From assembly GCA_019449455.1 (NCBI GenBank), contig JAGRPO010000082.1:1-47259 (forward strand): a stretch of 47,259 bases of DNA, given 5' to 3'. This stretch comes from Betaproteobacteria bacterium. Lineage in GTDB: Bacteria; Pseudomonadota; Gammaproteobacteria; Burkholderiales; Usitatibacteraceae. This document shows positions 39,117 through 47,259 of this stretch, in pieces. The notes below the pieces were generated by a model. The model saw only the letters and a program-made list of their open reading frames with translations. It did no database searches and had not been told where the DNA came from. Positions within the stretch are counted from its first letter, which is position 1. Each line of letters begins with the position of its first letter. The position numbers were made by a program, and so were the translations under genes.

Positions 39117-40073
39117 ATGGACCGCCCGCTTCTCGTCAATCGCCTCGCCTTCGATGCCGAAGCGGAGCGCCGCGAACTCGTGGCCGGGCTGTTGCGCGAT
39201 CCCGCGTGCATCGCGCCCAAGTACTTCTACGACGAGCTGGGCTGCGCGCTTTATGGCGCCATCTGCCGGCTGCCGGAGTACTACCCGACGCGGACCGAGA
39301 TCGCCCTTTTCCAGTCGCGCCGCCTCGAGATCGCGAAGGCCATCGGGCATGGCCGGCAGTTCGTGGACCTCGGCGCCGGCGATTGCTGCAAGGCGAAGGG
39401 GTGGCTGCCGTTCCTCGAGCCCGCGCGCTATGTCGCCGTGGATATCGCGATGCACGAGATCGCGGCCGCGCTGGAGAAGCTGGCGCCGGATTTCCCGGCG
39501 CTGGAGCTGGTGGGCGTGGCGACGGACTTTTCCCGCGCTCTCGAGTTGGACGGCATTCTCTCCGACACCCCGGCGCTCTTCTTCTATCCCGGCTCGAGCA
39601 TCGGCAACTTCACGCCGGCGGAGGCCACCGCGTTCCTCGCGCACGTTCACCGCTATTGCCTGGCGCGCCCCGGAAGCTCGCTTCTCATCGGGGTCGACGG
39701 CAAGAAGGAGAAGTCCCTGCTCGACGCGGCCTACGACGATGCGCTGGGCGTCACCGCCTCGTTCAACCGCAACGCGCTGCGGCACGTGAATGCAAGGTTC
39801 GGGCTCGGCTTCGACGTGTCGGGCTTCGCCCACGTCGGCTTCTACAACGAGGCGCAGGGGCGCATCGAGATGCACCTGGAAAGCGTGCGCGACCAATCCG
39901 TGCATCTCGACGGCAGCGAGCGCCGGTTCCGGCCGGGCGACCGGATCCACACGGAGAATTCCTACAAGTACACCCCGGCGGAATTCGAGGCGGTCCTGGC
40001 GGGCGCGGGTTTCGGCTCGGTCCGCCGGTGGGATGCGGAAGGCGTGGCCTACTCGGTGTTCCTCGCTTCCTGA
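39117..40073 (+). CDS. egtD: L-histidine N-alpha-methyltransferase EgtD
   Basis: A 318-residue protein. N-terminal segment CIAPKYFYDELGCALYGAIC and YYPTRTEIALF, SAM-binding FVDLGAGDCCKAKGWL, and FYPGSSIGNF with the substrate pocket following (GVDGKKEKSLLDAAYDDA) are typical of the EgtD/DUF2260 methyltransferases. EgtD trimethylates histidine to hercynine, the betaine used for ergothioneine or selenoneine. The start ATG at 39117 lies 5 bases after the TlpA stop. SelD and SenB/SenA-type genes lie immediately beyond, which points to selenoneine. Its end converges on selD. Confidence 0.95.
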   Translation: MDRPLLVNRLAFDAEAERRELVAGLLRDPACIAPKYFYDELGCALYGAICRLPEYYPTRTEIALFQSRRLEIAKAIGHGRQFVDLGAGDCCKAKGWLPFLEPARYVAVDIAMHEIAAALEKLAPDFPALELVGVATDFSRALELDGILSDTPALFFYPGSSIGNFTPAEATAFLAHVHRYCLARPGSSLLIGVDGKKEKSLLDAAYDDALGVTASFNRNALRHVNARFGLGFDVSGFAHVGFYNEAQGRIEMHLESVRDQSVHLDGSERRFRPGDRIHTENSYKYTPAEFEAVLAGAGFGSVRRWDAEGVAYSVFLAS

Positions 40074-40095
40074 GCGGCGCGGGCCGAAGCCGCTC
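40072..40095. terminator. Hairpin between convergent egtD and selD
   Basis: GAGCGGC (40072-40078) pairs with GCCGCTC (40089-40095), covering both stop codons. There is no T-run, so termination efficiency is uncertain. Confidence 0.35.
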
Positions 40096-41137
40096 AGTCG
40101 ACACGCACGGCGGGTTGCCCCGACGCAATCTTCCCGATGACCGCGGCGTGCGCGAAGCCTTCGTCCGCAAAGAGGCGCAGGACCTCGTCCACGGAGCCCG
40201 GGGCGCACGACACCAGCAGCCCGCCGCTCGTCTGCGGATCGGTGAGCAGGGCCTTGCCGGCGTCGTCGATCGCCGCGCCGAGCGACACCTTGTCGCCGTA
40301 GCCCGCGAAGTTGCGCCCCGATGCGCCCGTGGAGAAGCCCTCGCGCGCGAGGTCGATCGCGCCGGGGAGCACGGGAAGCGCCTTCCAATCCACGTGCGCC
40401 GCAACGCCCGAACCCTTGCAGATCTCGAGAAGGTGACCGAGCAGTCCGAAGCCGGTGACGTCGGTGAGCGCGTGCACGCCCGGCATCGCGCCGAGCCTCG
40501 GCCCGGGCGTGTTGAGTTTCGTCGTGCTTTCGATCATCGCGCGATAGCCCGCCTCGTCGAGACGCCCCTTCTTGAGCGCGGCGCTGTAGATGCCCACGCC
40601 CAGCGGCTTGCCGAGCACGAGCTTGTCGCCCGCCTTCGCGCCGGCGTTTCGCTTCAGGTTGCGCGGGTCGACGAGCCCGATCGCGACCAGCCCGTAGATG
40701 GGTTCGACGGAATCGATGGTGTGGCCGCCCGCGATCGGGATGCCCGCTCGCGCGCACACCGACTCGCCGCCTTCGAGGATGCGGCGGATCACGTCGAGCG
40801 GGATCCTGCTCACCGGCATTCCCACGAGGGCGAGCGCGAAGAGCGGGTGGCCGCCCATCGCGTACACGTCGGAGATCGCGTTGGTCGCCGCGATGGCGCC
40901 GAAGTCGAACGGGTCGTCGACGATCGGCATGAAGAAGTCGGTGGTGGCGACGATGGCCTGCGTGTCGTTGATCTGGTAGACGGCCGCGTCGTCGGCCGTC
41001 TCGATGCCGACCAGCAACTGCTTCGGCACCAGACCGGGCGCCGCCTTGGAAAGGATCTGCTCGAGGACCCCGGGCGCGATCTTGCAGCCGCAGCCGCCGC
41101 CGTGGCTGAACTCGGTGAGTCGTACCTGCATGTCCAT
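40094..41137 (-). CDS. selD: Selenide, water dikinase (SelD/SenC)
   Basis: A 347-residue enzyme that makes selenophosphate from selenide and ATP. The catalytic loop reads SHGGGCGCKI, with Cys16 (TGC, not a UGA selenocysteine) and Lys19. GIETADDAAV and TTDFFMPIVDDPFDFG supply further nucleotide and metal ligands. In selenoneine clusters this enzyme is called SenC and feeds SenB. Here it lies 39 bases after the senB stop on the same strand, so the two are one transcript. No selA or selB is visible, so a role in selenoneine is more likely than selenocysteine here, although it could serve both. Confidence 0.95.
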   Translation of the reverse strand: MDMQVRLTEFSHGGGCGCKIAPGVLEQILSKAAPGLVPKQLLVGIETADDAAVYQINDTQAIVATTDFFMPIVDDPFDFGAIAATNAISDVYAMGGHPLFALALVGMPVSRIPLDVIRRILEGGESVCARAGIPIAGGHTIDSVEPIYGLVAIGLVDPRNLKRNAGAKAGDKLVLGKPLGVGIYSAALKKGRLDEAGYRAMIESTTKLNTPGPRLGAMPGVHALTDVTGFGLLGHLLEICKGSGVAAHVDWKALPVLPGAIDLAREGFSTGASGRNFAGYGDKVSLGAAIDDAGKALLTDPQTSGGLLVSCAPGSVDEVLRLFADEGFAHAAVIGKIASGQPAVRVD

Positions 41138-41176
41138 CGTTGAAGCTCTCCTGCGATGTGATCGGCAGCCGGAATT

Positions 41177-42160
41177 CTAGCGTCGGATTGCGCCCGCCAG
41201 GCCAAGCACGAGTCGCCGGAGGGCTCGCCGCTCGCGAGCCGGGGAGAAAAGCTTGCGCCGCTTCCCGCACGCCCGGCGCAGGGCGCGAAGCGCCTCGGGA
41301 TCCTCGAGCAGGCTGGCGAGAATGCGTGCCAGTCCCGCCGCATCACTGACCTCGAAATAGCCGGGATAGTTCCTGCCCAGCATGCCGATGTTCCCCGATA
41401 CGCGGCTTGCGACGACGGGTGTGCCCGAGGCGATCGCCTCCACGATCACGTTGGCCCCGCCTTCCATCACCGACGGGTGCACGAGCACGTGCGCCTTGCG
41501 GATCGCCGCGCGCGCGAGCCCGTGCGGAAGGGCGCCGTTCCAGCGATAGCGCGGGTCGCGATCCATGAGGGCGCGTGCCGCCTTCCCGAGACCGGGGTCG
41601 AGGGCCGCGCCGATGTGGCGCACGCGGATCGGGAGCAGGGGGTCGAGGAGCGACAGGGCCTTCCAGAGTGTCCGTGGGTCCTTCTCGTCGCGCAGGTGGC
41701 CCACGGCGATGCAGTCGAGCCGGCCGGCGGGCTTGCGCGCGGCGGCCAGCGTCGCCGACGACTGGTAGATCACTTCGCACTTGCGGCGATGCTCGCCCGG
41801 CACGTGCGCGAGGGCGTCGTCCTGGAGGGCGACGATGCGGTCGGCGAGCTCCAGGGAGCGCCGCGCCTCGGCGCTGGCGGGCAGATCGCGGTAGAGATCC
41901 GTGCCGGAGAGGACGAGCACGAGGGGGATGTCGGGACGCGAGGACTTGAGGCGCTCGATCGAGGCGGCGCTTCGCCGGGCGTGCAGGGCCAGGACGACGT
42001 CGGCCGGCTCGCCGTTCCATTCGCTCTGTACAATCGGCTTCGCGATGCCGGCGAGGAATCCCGCCCAACGCCGGGCGGTGCGCCAGTTGCCGTTGTTGGC
42101 CTCGCGCGTGCCGGGCGTCACGATGAACGCCACGGGCCTTGCTAGGGAAGACCTGCCCAT
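41177..42160 (-). CDS. senB: Selenosugar synthase SenB (selenoneine biosynthesis glycosyltransferase)
   Basis: A 327-residue GT-B glycosyltransferase-like protein counted from the ATG at 42160. A GTG at 42133 would give 318 residues starting right at the conserved AFIVTPGTREANNGNWRTA, and fits homologs at least as well. The N-terminal ANNGNW and LALHARRSAASI, SGTDLYRDLP, VGHLRDEKDPRTLW and the acceptor-site segment MEGGANVIVEAIASGTPVVAS match the TIGR04348 family now known as SenB. SenB uses selenophosphate and a UDP-sugar to form a selenosugar. Linked to selD on one side and to the divergent senA on the other. The upstream open frame to 42412 is antisense to senA and is rejected. Confidence 0.88.
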   Translation of the reverse strand: MGRSSLARPVAFIVTPGTREANNGNWRTARRWAGFLAGIAKPIVQSEWNGEPADVVLALHARRSAASIERLKSSRPDIPLVLVLSGTDLYRDLPASAEARRSLELADRIVALQDDALAHVPGEHRRKCEVIYQSSATLAAARKPAGRLDCIAVGHLRDEKDPRTLWKALSLLDPLLPIRVRHIGAALDPGLGKAARALMDRDPRYRWNGALPHGLARAAIRKAHVLVHPSVMEGGANVIVEAIASGTPVVASRVSGNIGMLGRNYPGYFEVSDAAGLARILASLLEDPEALRALRRACGKRRKLFSPARERRALRRLVLGLAGAIRR

Positions 42161-43451
42161 GCTCAACGATATCGACGCGCTTGCGGATGCCTTGCGGGAG
42201 AGCCGCGAGTATACGCTCTCGATGTACGGCCACCTCGAGGGCGGACAGTGGCAAGTGCCGCTCCTGGAGATCGTGAATCCGCCGATCTGGGAGCTCGCGC
42301 ACATCGGGTATTTCCAGGAGTTCTTCGTCCGCCGGTGGCGGCCCGATGACCCGGCCGGGGCCCGCACGCCGTCGCGTCTGCCGGGAGCCGACGCGCTCTT
42401 CGATTCGCGCACGGTCGCGCACGACTCGCGCTGGTCGCTCGACTACCCGCCGCGAGAGCAGGTGTTGCGCTACCTGGACGAGACGCTCGCCGCCACGCTG
42501 GACGACCTCGCGTCGAGCCGCGACGACGATCGCCACCGCTTCCGGCTGGCGCTCTTCCACGAGGACATGCACGGCGAGGCGCTCCTCATGACGCTGCACA
42601 CGCTGGGACTGCAGGCGCCGCGCCGGGCTCACGACGAGGCGCCAGCGCCGGCCGATGGCGACGAGCGCGATGTGCATTTCCCCGGCGGGGAATTTCTCCA
42701 GGGCGCCCGGCGCGACGACGGCGAGCACGCCTTCGACAACGAGAAGTGGGCGCACCCCGTCCTCGTGGAGCCCTTCGCCATGGCCACGCGGCCCGTGACC
42801 AATGGCCGGTACCTCGCGTTCGTGGAGGAGGACGGCTACCGGCGGGACGAATTCTGGACGCCCCAGGGAAGGCAGTGGCGAGACGCCGCGGGTGCGGCGG
42901 CTCCCCGGAACTGGAAGCGCGACGCGGACGGCTGGACGATGCGGTGGTTCGTGTCGCGGGATGCCTTGCGCGCGCACGAGCCCGTCGTGCAGGTCTGCCG
43001 GCACGAAGCCGAGGCGTGGTGCCGATGGGCCGGGCGCAGGCTGCCGACGGAAAGCGAGTGGGAGTACGCCGCGCGAAACGCGGGCCGCGGCGACCGCTAT
43101 CCGTGGGGCGACGCAATGCCGGCCGGGGCGCCCGGACTGGACTATCGGCTCGAACGCCCGGTCTTCGCCCCCGATCCCGCGCCGTCCGCGAGCGGGCTGG
43201 AAATGATGATCGGCGGGGTCTGGGAATGGACGTCGTCCGCGTTCGCGCCGTATCCCGGGTTCGAGAAGGACGCGTACGAGGAGTATTCGGAGCCGTGGTT
43301 CCACTCCCACGGCGTGCTTCGCGGCGGGTGCTTCGCGACGCGCTCGCGGCTCGTGCACAACCGCTGGCGCAACTTCTACCTTCCCCATCGCAACGACATA
43401 TTCGCGGGCTTTCGCACCTGCGCGGCCGACGCCCGAATCGATGTGCGATAA
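42159..43451 (+). CDS. senA: Selenoneine synthase SenA (EgtB-like non-heme iron enzyme)
   Basis: A 430-residue protein. An N-terminal DinB-like domain carries iron ligands His48 (ELAHIG), His134 and His138 ([10 protein letters not shown]), and a C-terminal formylglycine-generating-enzyme-like domain contains [22 protein letters not shown] and [10 protein letters not shown]. This is the EgtB architecture. The neighbouring senB and selD identify it as the SenA subgroup, which couples hercynine to a selenosugar with oxygen to give the C-Se bond. AGGGAAG about 8 bases upstream supports the ATG at 42159, and upstream in-frame ATGs exist. The start codon overlaps the divergent senB ATG within a CATG, so the two genes share almost no promoter space. 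Confidence 0.88.
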   Translation: MLNDIDALADALRESREYTLSMYGHLEGGQWQVPLLEIVNPPIWELAHIGYFQEFFVRRWRPDDPAGARTPSRLPGADALFDSRTVAHDSRWSLDYPPREQVLRYLDETLAATLDDLASSRDDDRHRFRLALFHEDMHGEALLMTLHTLGLQAPRRAHDEAPAPADGDERDVHFPGGEFLQGARRDDGEHAFDNEKWAHPVLVEPFAMATRPVTNGRYLAFVEEDGYRRDEFWTPQGRQWRDAAGAAAPRNWKRDADGWTMRWFVSRDALRAHEPVVQVCRHEAEAWCRWAGRRLPTESEWEYAARNAGRGDRYPWGDAMPAGAPGLDYRLERPVFAPDPAPSASGLEMMIGGVWEWTSSAFAPYPGFEKDAYEEYSEPWFHSHGVLRGGCFATRSRLVHNRWRNFYLPHRNDIFAGFRTCAADARIDVR

Positions 43452-43459
43452 TCCGTTCC

Positions 43460-43555
43460 GGCGGGCCTCCCCGCATTGAAGGGCGGCGAACCTGGTCAGA
43501 TCGGGAACGAAGCAGCCATAGTCGATTCCTTCAAGTGCCGGGGGTCAGGCTCGCC
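43460..43555 (+). ncRNA. ffs: 4.5S (signal recognition particle) RNA
   Basis: The core CTGGTCAGATCGGGAACGAA and GCAGCCA is the conserved SRP RNA loop. GGCGGGCCT at the 5' end pairs with AGGCTCGCC at the 3' end, and CCCCGCA pairs with TGCCGGGG inside it, giving one long hairpin of about 96 bases. It binds Ffh to target proteins to the membrane. It lies just upstream of dnaX, where ffs is found in many bacteria, and precludes a dnaX start earlier than 43556. Confidence 0.93.
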
Positions 43556-43607
43556 TTTCCCGATTCCTTCGGTCGCGCCGGGCGCGGCCGTTCCGCCGGA
43601 CGACTCC

Positions 43608-45251
43608 ATGACGTACCAGGTGCTCGCGCGCAAGTGGCGCCCCAAGGCGTTCGACCAGCTGGTCGGGCAGCCGCACGTGGTCACGGCGCTCGCCAACGCG
43701 CTCGACACCGGGCGCCTGCACCACGCCTACCTGTTCACCGGCACGCGAGGCGTCGGCAAGACCACGCTCGCGCGGATACTGGCCAAGTCGATCAACTGCG
43801 AGACGGGCGTCTCGTCCCGTCCCTGCGGCAAGTGCAGCGCGTGCACCGAGATCGATTCCGGGCGGTTCGTCGACATGCTCGAGGTCGACGCGGCGACCAA
43901 CACCAAGGTGGACGAGATGCGCGAGCTGCTCGACACCGCGCAGTACATGCCGGTGTCCGGGCGCTACAAGGTGTACATCATCGACGAGGTGCACATGCTC
44001 TCGCGGCATGCGTTCAACTCGATGCTGAAGACGCTCGAGGAGCCGCCGGAGCACGTGAAGTTCATCCTCGCGACGACCGACCCGCAGCGATTGCCGGTGA
44101 CCGTCCTGTCGCGCTGCCTGCAGTTCAACCTGAAGTCGCTCTCGCCGCAGGCGCTCGCGGGCCACCTCAAGCACGTCCTGGACGCCGAGGGCATCCCGTT
44201 CGAGGAGCCGGCGCTCGCCCTGCTGGCGCGCGCCGCGGCGGGCAGCGTGCGGGACAGCCTCAGCCTCGCCGACCAGGCCATCGCCTTCGGGGCCGGCAAG
44301 GTGACGGCCGCCCAGGTCGCCGACATGCTCGGCGCAGTCGGAGGCGACCTGGTCTGGCCGCTTCTCGAGCGGATCGCGGCCGCCGACGGCGCCGGCGCGC
44401 TCGCGGAGGCCGAGCGGATCTCGGAGAGGGGACTGTCCTGCGACCAGGCCCTGCAGGACATCGCCGCCATCCTGCACCGCGTGGCGCTCGTGCAGCACGG
44501 AGCGCGGCTCGAGTCGGACGACCAGGATTCGGCGCGCATCTCGGCGCTCGCGGGACAGCTCGACGCGGGGCGCGTGCAGGTGATGTACCAGGTCGCGGTG
44601 CTCGGGCGGCGCGACCTTCAGCTCGCGCCGGACGAGATCGCCGGCTTCGGCATGGCCGTGATGCGCATGCTCTCCTTCGGCACGGCGTCGTCCGCGCAGC
44701 CGATGGGGGCGCGCGGCACGCCCGCCGCGGCGCCGGTCCGCGTCGAGGCGGGCCCTGCGGCATCGACGCTTCGCGAGCCGGAGCCCGCGCCGATCGCTCC
44801 CTCGCCCGCGCCGGCGCCCGCGCCCGCCTTCGGTGGAGATTGGACCGAGTTCGTCGAGCGCCAGAACCTGAGCGGCATGGCCGGGCTCCTGGCGCGCTAT
44901 GGCGAGATGGAGTCCTTCGAGGGCAACCACCTCCGGCTCGTCCTGCCCGAGGCGCACCGGATGTACGCGGAGAAGTCCTACCAGGACAAGCTGAAGGCGG
45001 CGCTCGTCCCGCAGTTCGGCGCCGGGTTCCGGCTCACCGTCCGCGTGGGAGAGACGAACGGCCGCAGCGTGGCGGCCGTGCGCGGAGTCGAGGCGCAGAA
45101 GCGCCTGGACGGCGCCGCCGCGGCGCTCGAGAGCGACCCGTTCGTGCGCGACCTCGTGGAGGGCATGGGCGCGCAGGTCGTGCCGTCCTCGATCCGTCCC
45201 GCCGGCGAGAAGGATTCCGAGGCAACCGAGAACAGGAGAGGCAAGCCATGA
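43608..45251 (+). CDS. dnaX: DNA polymerase III subunits gamma and tau
   Basis: A 547-residue clamp loader ATPase starting [20 protein letters not shown], the canonical N-terminus, at the ATG 43608 (an earlier start in this frame falls inside the 4.5S RNA). Walker A GTRGVGKT at 45-52, zinc ligands Cys64, Cys73, Cys76 and Cys79, Walker B IIDEVHML and the sensor region follow. The Pro/Ala-rich linker (about 370-410) precedes a tau C-terminal domain. No clear slippery site for gamma was noted. The stop overlaps ybaB by 4 bases. Confidence 0.97.
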   Translation: MTYQVLARKWRPKAFDQLVGQPHVVTALANALDTGRLHHAYLFTGTRGVGKTTLARILAKSINCETGVSSRPCGKCSACTEIDSGRFVDMLEVDAATNTKVDEMRELLDTAQYMPVSGRYKVYIIDEVHMLSRHAFNSMLKTLEEPPEHVKFILATTDPQRLPVTVLSRCLQFNLKSLSPQALAGHLKHVLDAEGIPFEEPALALLARAAAGSVRDSLSLADQAIAFGAGKVTAAQVADMLGAVGGDLVWPLLERIAAADGAGALAEAERISERGLSCDQALQDIAAILHRVALVQHGARLESDDQDSARISALAGQLDAGRVQVMYQVAVLGRRDLQLAPDEIAGFGMAVMRMLSFGTASSAQPMGARGTPAAAPVRVEAGPAASTLREPEPAPIAPSPAPAPAPAFGGDWTEFVERQNLSGMAGLLARYGEMESFEGNHLRLVLPEAHRMYAEKSYQDKLKAALVPQFGAGFRLTVRVGETNGRSVAAVRGVEAQKRLDGAAAALESDPFVRDLVEGMGAQVVPSSIRPAGEKDSEATENRRGKP

Positions 45252-45574
45252 TCAAGGGCGGGATGGGCGCGCTGATGAAGCAGGCGCAGCAGATGCAGGA
45301 GAACATGCGCAAGGTCCAGGAGAGCCTCGAGTCGATCGAGGTGGAGGGCCAGTCCGGCGCGGGGCTCGTGAAGGTGGTGATGACCTGCAAGCACGCGGTC
45401 AAGCGCGTGACGATCGACCCGAGCCTGCTCGGCGAGGACAAGGACATGCTCGAGGACCTCGTGGCCGCCGCCTTCAACGACGCGGCGCGCAGGGCCGAGG
45501 CGACGAGCCAGGAGAAGATGGCCGGCTTCTCCGCCGGCCTCAACCTGCCGCCCGGAATGAAGCTCCCGTTCTGA
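45248..45574 (+). CDS. ybaB: YbaB/EbfC-family nucleoid-associated protein
   Basis: A 108-residue protein beginning [20 protein letters not shown], then [19 protein letters not shown], the signature of the YbaB/EbfC family, which binds DNA as a dimer. The ATG overlaps the dnaX stop (ATGA) and recR follows after 15 bases, the widely conserved dnaX-ybaB-recR order. Suspected role: nucleoid organisation or a recombination-linked function. Confidence 0.95.
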   Translation: MIKGGMGALMKQAQQMQENMRKVQESLESIEVEGQSGAGLVKVVMTCKHAVKRVTIDPSLLGEDKDMLEDLVAAAFNDAARRAEATSQEKMAGFSAGLNLPPGMKLPF

Positions 45575-45589
45575 GCCCTTCGAGACGCG

Positions 45590-46186
45590 ATGCACACCCC
45601 CGATTCGCTGGATGAGCTGATCCAGGCCCTGCGCTGCCTGCCGGGGGTGGGACCCAAGTCCGCCACGCGGATGGCCTATCACCTGCTGCAGCGGGACCAC
45701 GCCGGGGCGGGCCGCCTGTCGGCGGCGCTGGGCGAGTCGCTGAGCCGGATTCGTCACTGCGCGCGCTGCAACACCTTCACGGAAGACGAGACCTGCGAGT
45801 TGTGCGCCTCCCCGCGGCGCGATGCCTCCCTGCTGTGCGTGGTGGAGTCGCCGGGCGACCTCCTGATGATGGAGCAGACCCAGAGCTACGGCGGGCTGTA
45901 TTTCGTGCTGATGGGCAGGCTCTCGCCGCTCGACGGCATCGGCCCGCGCGAGATCCACCTCGACCGGCTGCTCAAGCGCGCCACGGACGGCGTGGTGAGG
46001 GAAGTGATCCTCGCCACCAACTTCACGGTCGAAGGCGAGGCGACGGCCCACTACGTGTCGGAAATGCTCTCCGGCAAGGGGCTCGCGGTGTCGCGGATCG
46101 CGCGCGGGCTTCCTGTCGGCGGCGAGATCGAGCACGTGGACGCAGGCACGCTCGCCCAGGCGCTCATCGAGCGCCGCCCGGCCTAG
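45590..46186 (+). CDS. recR: Recombination protein RecR
   Basis: A 198-residue protein with an N-terminal helix-hairpin-helix ([20 protein letters not shown]), a zinc-finger with Cys pairs in [16 protein letters not shown] and a TOPRIM domain ([17 protein letters not shown], later [18 protein letters not shown]). RecR works with RecO, and with RecF, to load RecA at gaps. Third gene of the dnaX operon. Confidence 0.97.
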   Translation: MHTPDSLDELIQALRCLPGVGPKSATRMAYHLLQRDHAGAGRLSAALGESLSRIRHCARCNTFTEDETCELCASPRRDASLLCVVESPGDLLMMEQTQSYGGLYFVLMGRLSPLDGIGPREIHLDRLLKRATDGVVREVILATNFTVEGEATAHYVSEMLSGKGLAVSRIARGLPVGGEIEHVDAGTLAQALIERRPA

Positions 46187-46194
46187 CGCCGCTC

Positions 46195-46809
46195 TCAGGG
46201 CGCGGGCTGCGGCTGCGCGTCCCCGCGCGCAAGGCGCCTTCGGACGAAGCGCGCGAAGGCGATGACGAACCAGGCCGCGAACGCCAGAAACACCACGAGC
46301 GAGGCGATGAAGATCGCGGGGTGGTTGAGCGCGACCCAGATTCCGCCCAGCACCATCGCGTCCTCCGTGAACGACGCGATCCAGTTCGACAGCGGCTCGG
46401 GCGACGTGTTGATGGCTGCCCGGCCGCCGGCCTTCGCCAGGTGCGTTCCGGCGGTGATCGTTCCGCCCAGCAGTCCTGCCGCCACGGTGATCGCGGTGAA
46501 TTCGTCGCCCGCGGCTCCCGCAGCCAGCAGCGCGCCGGCGGGGATCCGGATGAAGGTGTGCATGGCGTCCCAGGCGCTGTCCACGCCGGGAACCTTGTCC
46601 GCCAGGAACTCGACCACGAGGAGGATCCCCGCCGCCGCGATGACATAGGAGTGGGAGAGGATCGCGAGCCCCTCGGGCAGCGTGAGGTAGCCCAGCCGCG
46701 CGGCCAGGCCGAGCACGAACACGACGAGGTAGAGGCGCAGGCCGCTCGCCCAGGCGACGAGGGAGCCCAGCGCGATCGCTTGCAGGAGCAGCCAGTCGTT
46801 CGCATCCAA
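46195..46809 (-). CDS. DUF4126-family membrane protein
   Basis: A 204-residue protein with five or six hydrophobic segments, beginning MDANDWLLLQAIALGSLVAW and containing ASGLRLYLVVFVLGLAARLGYL and EFLADKVPGVDSAWDAMHTF, which are features of the DUF4126 family. A basic cytoplasmic tail (RFVRRRLARGDAQPQPAP) ends the chain. Function is unknown. It converges on recR with 8 bases between and is read away from the rRNA region, so its own promoter must lie in 46810-46872. Confidence 0.8.
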   Translation of the reverse strand: MDANDWLLLQAIALGSLVAWASGLRLYLVVFVLGLAARLGYLTLPEGLAILSHSYVIAAAGILLVVEFLADKVPGVDSAWDAMHTFIRIPAGALLAAGAAGDEFTAITVAAGLLGGTITAGTHLAKAGGRAAINTSPEPLSNWIASFTEDAMVLGGIWVALNHPAIFIASLVVFLAFAAWFVIAFARFVRRRLARGDAQPQPAP

Positions 46810-46872
46810 TTCCCTACCTCCTTGATTTCATGGGAAGAGGGCGCCGCAGTCGCGTCAATTCCCCGCTTCCCG

Positions 46873-46902
46873 TTGACGCAAGTGGGTGCAAGATGCCATA
46901 AT
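46873..46902 (+). promoter_or_regulatory. Sigma-70-type promoter ahead of initiator tRNA and rRNA operon
   Basis: TTGACG (46873-46878) and CATAAT (46897-46902) are separated by 18 bases. The predicted start is about 40 bases before the tRNA. No other obvious promoter lies between the tRNA and 16S, so it may serve the whole rRNA operon. Confidence 0.6.
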
Positions 46903-46947
46903 TTCACCTCTCGACGCTTGGTTCTCACGAGCCGGGTCGAAAGCGGG

Positions 46948-47025
<78 letters not shown>

Positions 47026-47063
47026 CTCCCTTCAGGCATCTTGCTCTGCAAGGGAAGCGTGTC

Positions 47064-47075
47064 GCTCTTTAACAA
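47064..47075 (+). promoter_or_regulatory. rRNA antitermination boxA
   Basis: GCTCTTTAACAA matches the boxA of rRNA leader regions (TGCTCTTTAACA type) bound by the NusB-S10 complex. It lies about 125 bases before 16S and 40 after the tRNA. The leader 47025-47200 between tRNA and 16S is visibly lower in GC and holds no ORF of note. Confidence 0.82.
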
Positions 47076-47157
47076 GTTACAGCCGATAGATGGTGGGTGC
47101 TGTGGGTGCGCTGGTCATGCCTGTCTGGGTGGCCGTAATAAATTGCATCTTGCAGTG

Positions 47158-47188
47158 CTCACTTGGAATCCATGTGATTCTTTGTGAG
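47158..47188 (+). other. Hairpin in the 16S leader
   Basis: CTCAC pairs with GTGAG and GAATC with GATTC inside it, just ahead of the 16S 5' end. It may be part of the pre-16S processing stem, whose full partner would lie beyond the window. Confidence 0.45.
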
Positions 47189-47200
47189 TTTTGATGGATT

Positions 47201-47259
47201 GAACTGAAGAGTTTGATCCTGGCTCAGATTGAACGCTGGCGGAATGCTTTACACATGCA
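47201..47259 (+). rRNA. 16S rRNA (5' fragment)
   Basis: GAACTGAAGAGTTTGATCCT followed by GGCTCAGATTGAACGCTGGC is the conserved start of bacterial 16S. The mature 5' end, aligned to E. coli position 1, is about 47201. Only the first 59 bases are in the window. The sequence GGCGGAATGCTTTACACATG fits betaproteobacteria. Confidence 0.97.

Noticed and set aside
41060-41137. A selenocysteine codon in SelD
   Set aside because: The catalytic position is TGC (Cys), not TGA, so no SECIS reading is needed.
43476-43607. An earlier start for dnaX in the same frame
   Set aside because: It would lie inside the 4.5S RNA, and the canonical [12 protein letters not shown] start is at 43608.

Overview
The window is high-GC DNA from what looks like a betaproteobacterium. 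The 16S rRNA start, the valS/holC/pepA/lptF block, the 4.5S RNA-dnaX-ybaB-recR block, the TfpX/TfpZ-type pilin accessory protein and the sigma-54 pilin promoter all fit that group. Genus cannot be fixed from the sequence alone. Coding density is high, many neighbours share 4-base ATGA or GTGA stop/start overlaps, and I see no insertion sequence, prophage or CRISPR array.

Region 1 (1-12372) is a pilus and c-di-GMP-type signalling region. It holds the end of a class II cyclic-nucleotide phosphodiesterase-like enzyme, a GAF-domain GspE/PilB-type ATPase overlapping a GAF/HD-GYP protein, a type IV pilin gene behind a near-perfect sigma-54 promoter, and its TfpX/TfpZ-like accessory gene. Two large paralogous membrane proteins with spermidine-synthase-like domains flank the pilin pair.

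Region 2 (12363-18219, minus strand) encodes a BepA-like M48 protease overlapping soxX and soxA, then a MacA/MacB-type tripartite efflux set (adaptor, ATPase, permease). Region 3 (18313-20966) has moaC on the plus strand and a chrB-chrA chromate-resistance pair on the minus strand. Region 4 (21103-29129, minus strand) reads as one long operon from a recognisable sigma-70-like promoter: pepA, holC, a small hypothetical gene, valS, an MFS transporter, an enoyl-CoA hydratase and an SDR. lptF diverges from pepA but has no lptG after it.

Region 5 (30361-37136) has tRNA-Ser(GGA), a decayed cupin gene, an FKBP isomerase, a secreted histidine phosphatase, a subtilase with a PA-type insert and, convergent to it, a roughly 1170-residue flavo-iron-sulfur oxidoreductase that resembles a fusion of the two Nfn subunits.

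Region 6 (37328-43451) is the most interesting. A Cys/His-rich 36-residue ORF precedes a Tat-exported transglutaminase-like protein, a TlpA-like thioredoxin and EgtD. Next come SelD, a SenB-type glycosyltransferase and an EgtB/SenA-type synthase. EgtD makes hercynine, SelD makes selenophosphate, SenB makes a selenosugar and SenA joins them, so this is predicted to be a complete selenoneine pathway.

Region 7 (43460-47259) holds 4.5S RNA, dnaX, ybaB, recR, a DUF4126 membrane protein, and an initiator tRNA placed directly in front of the boxA and 16S start of an rRNA operon.
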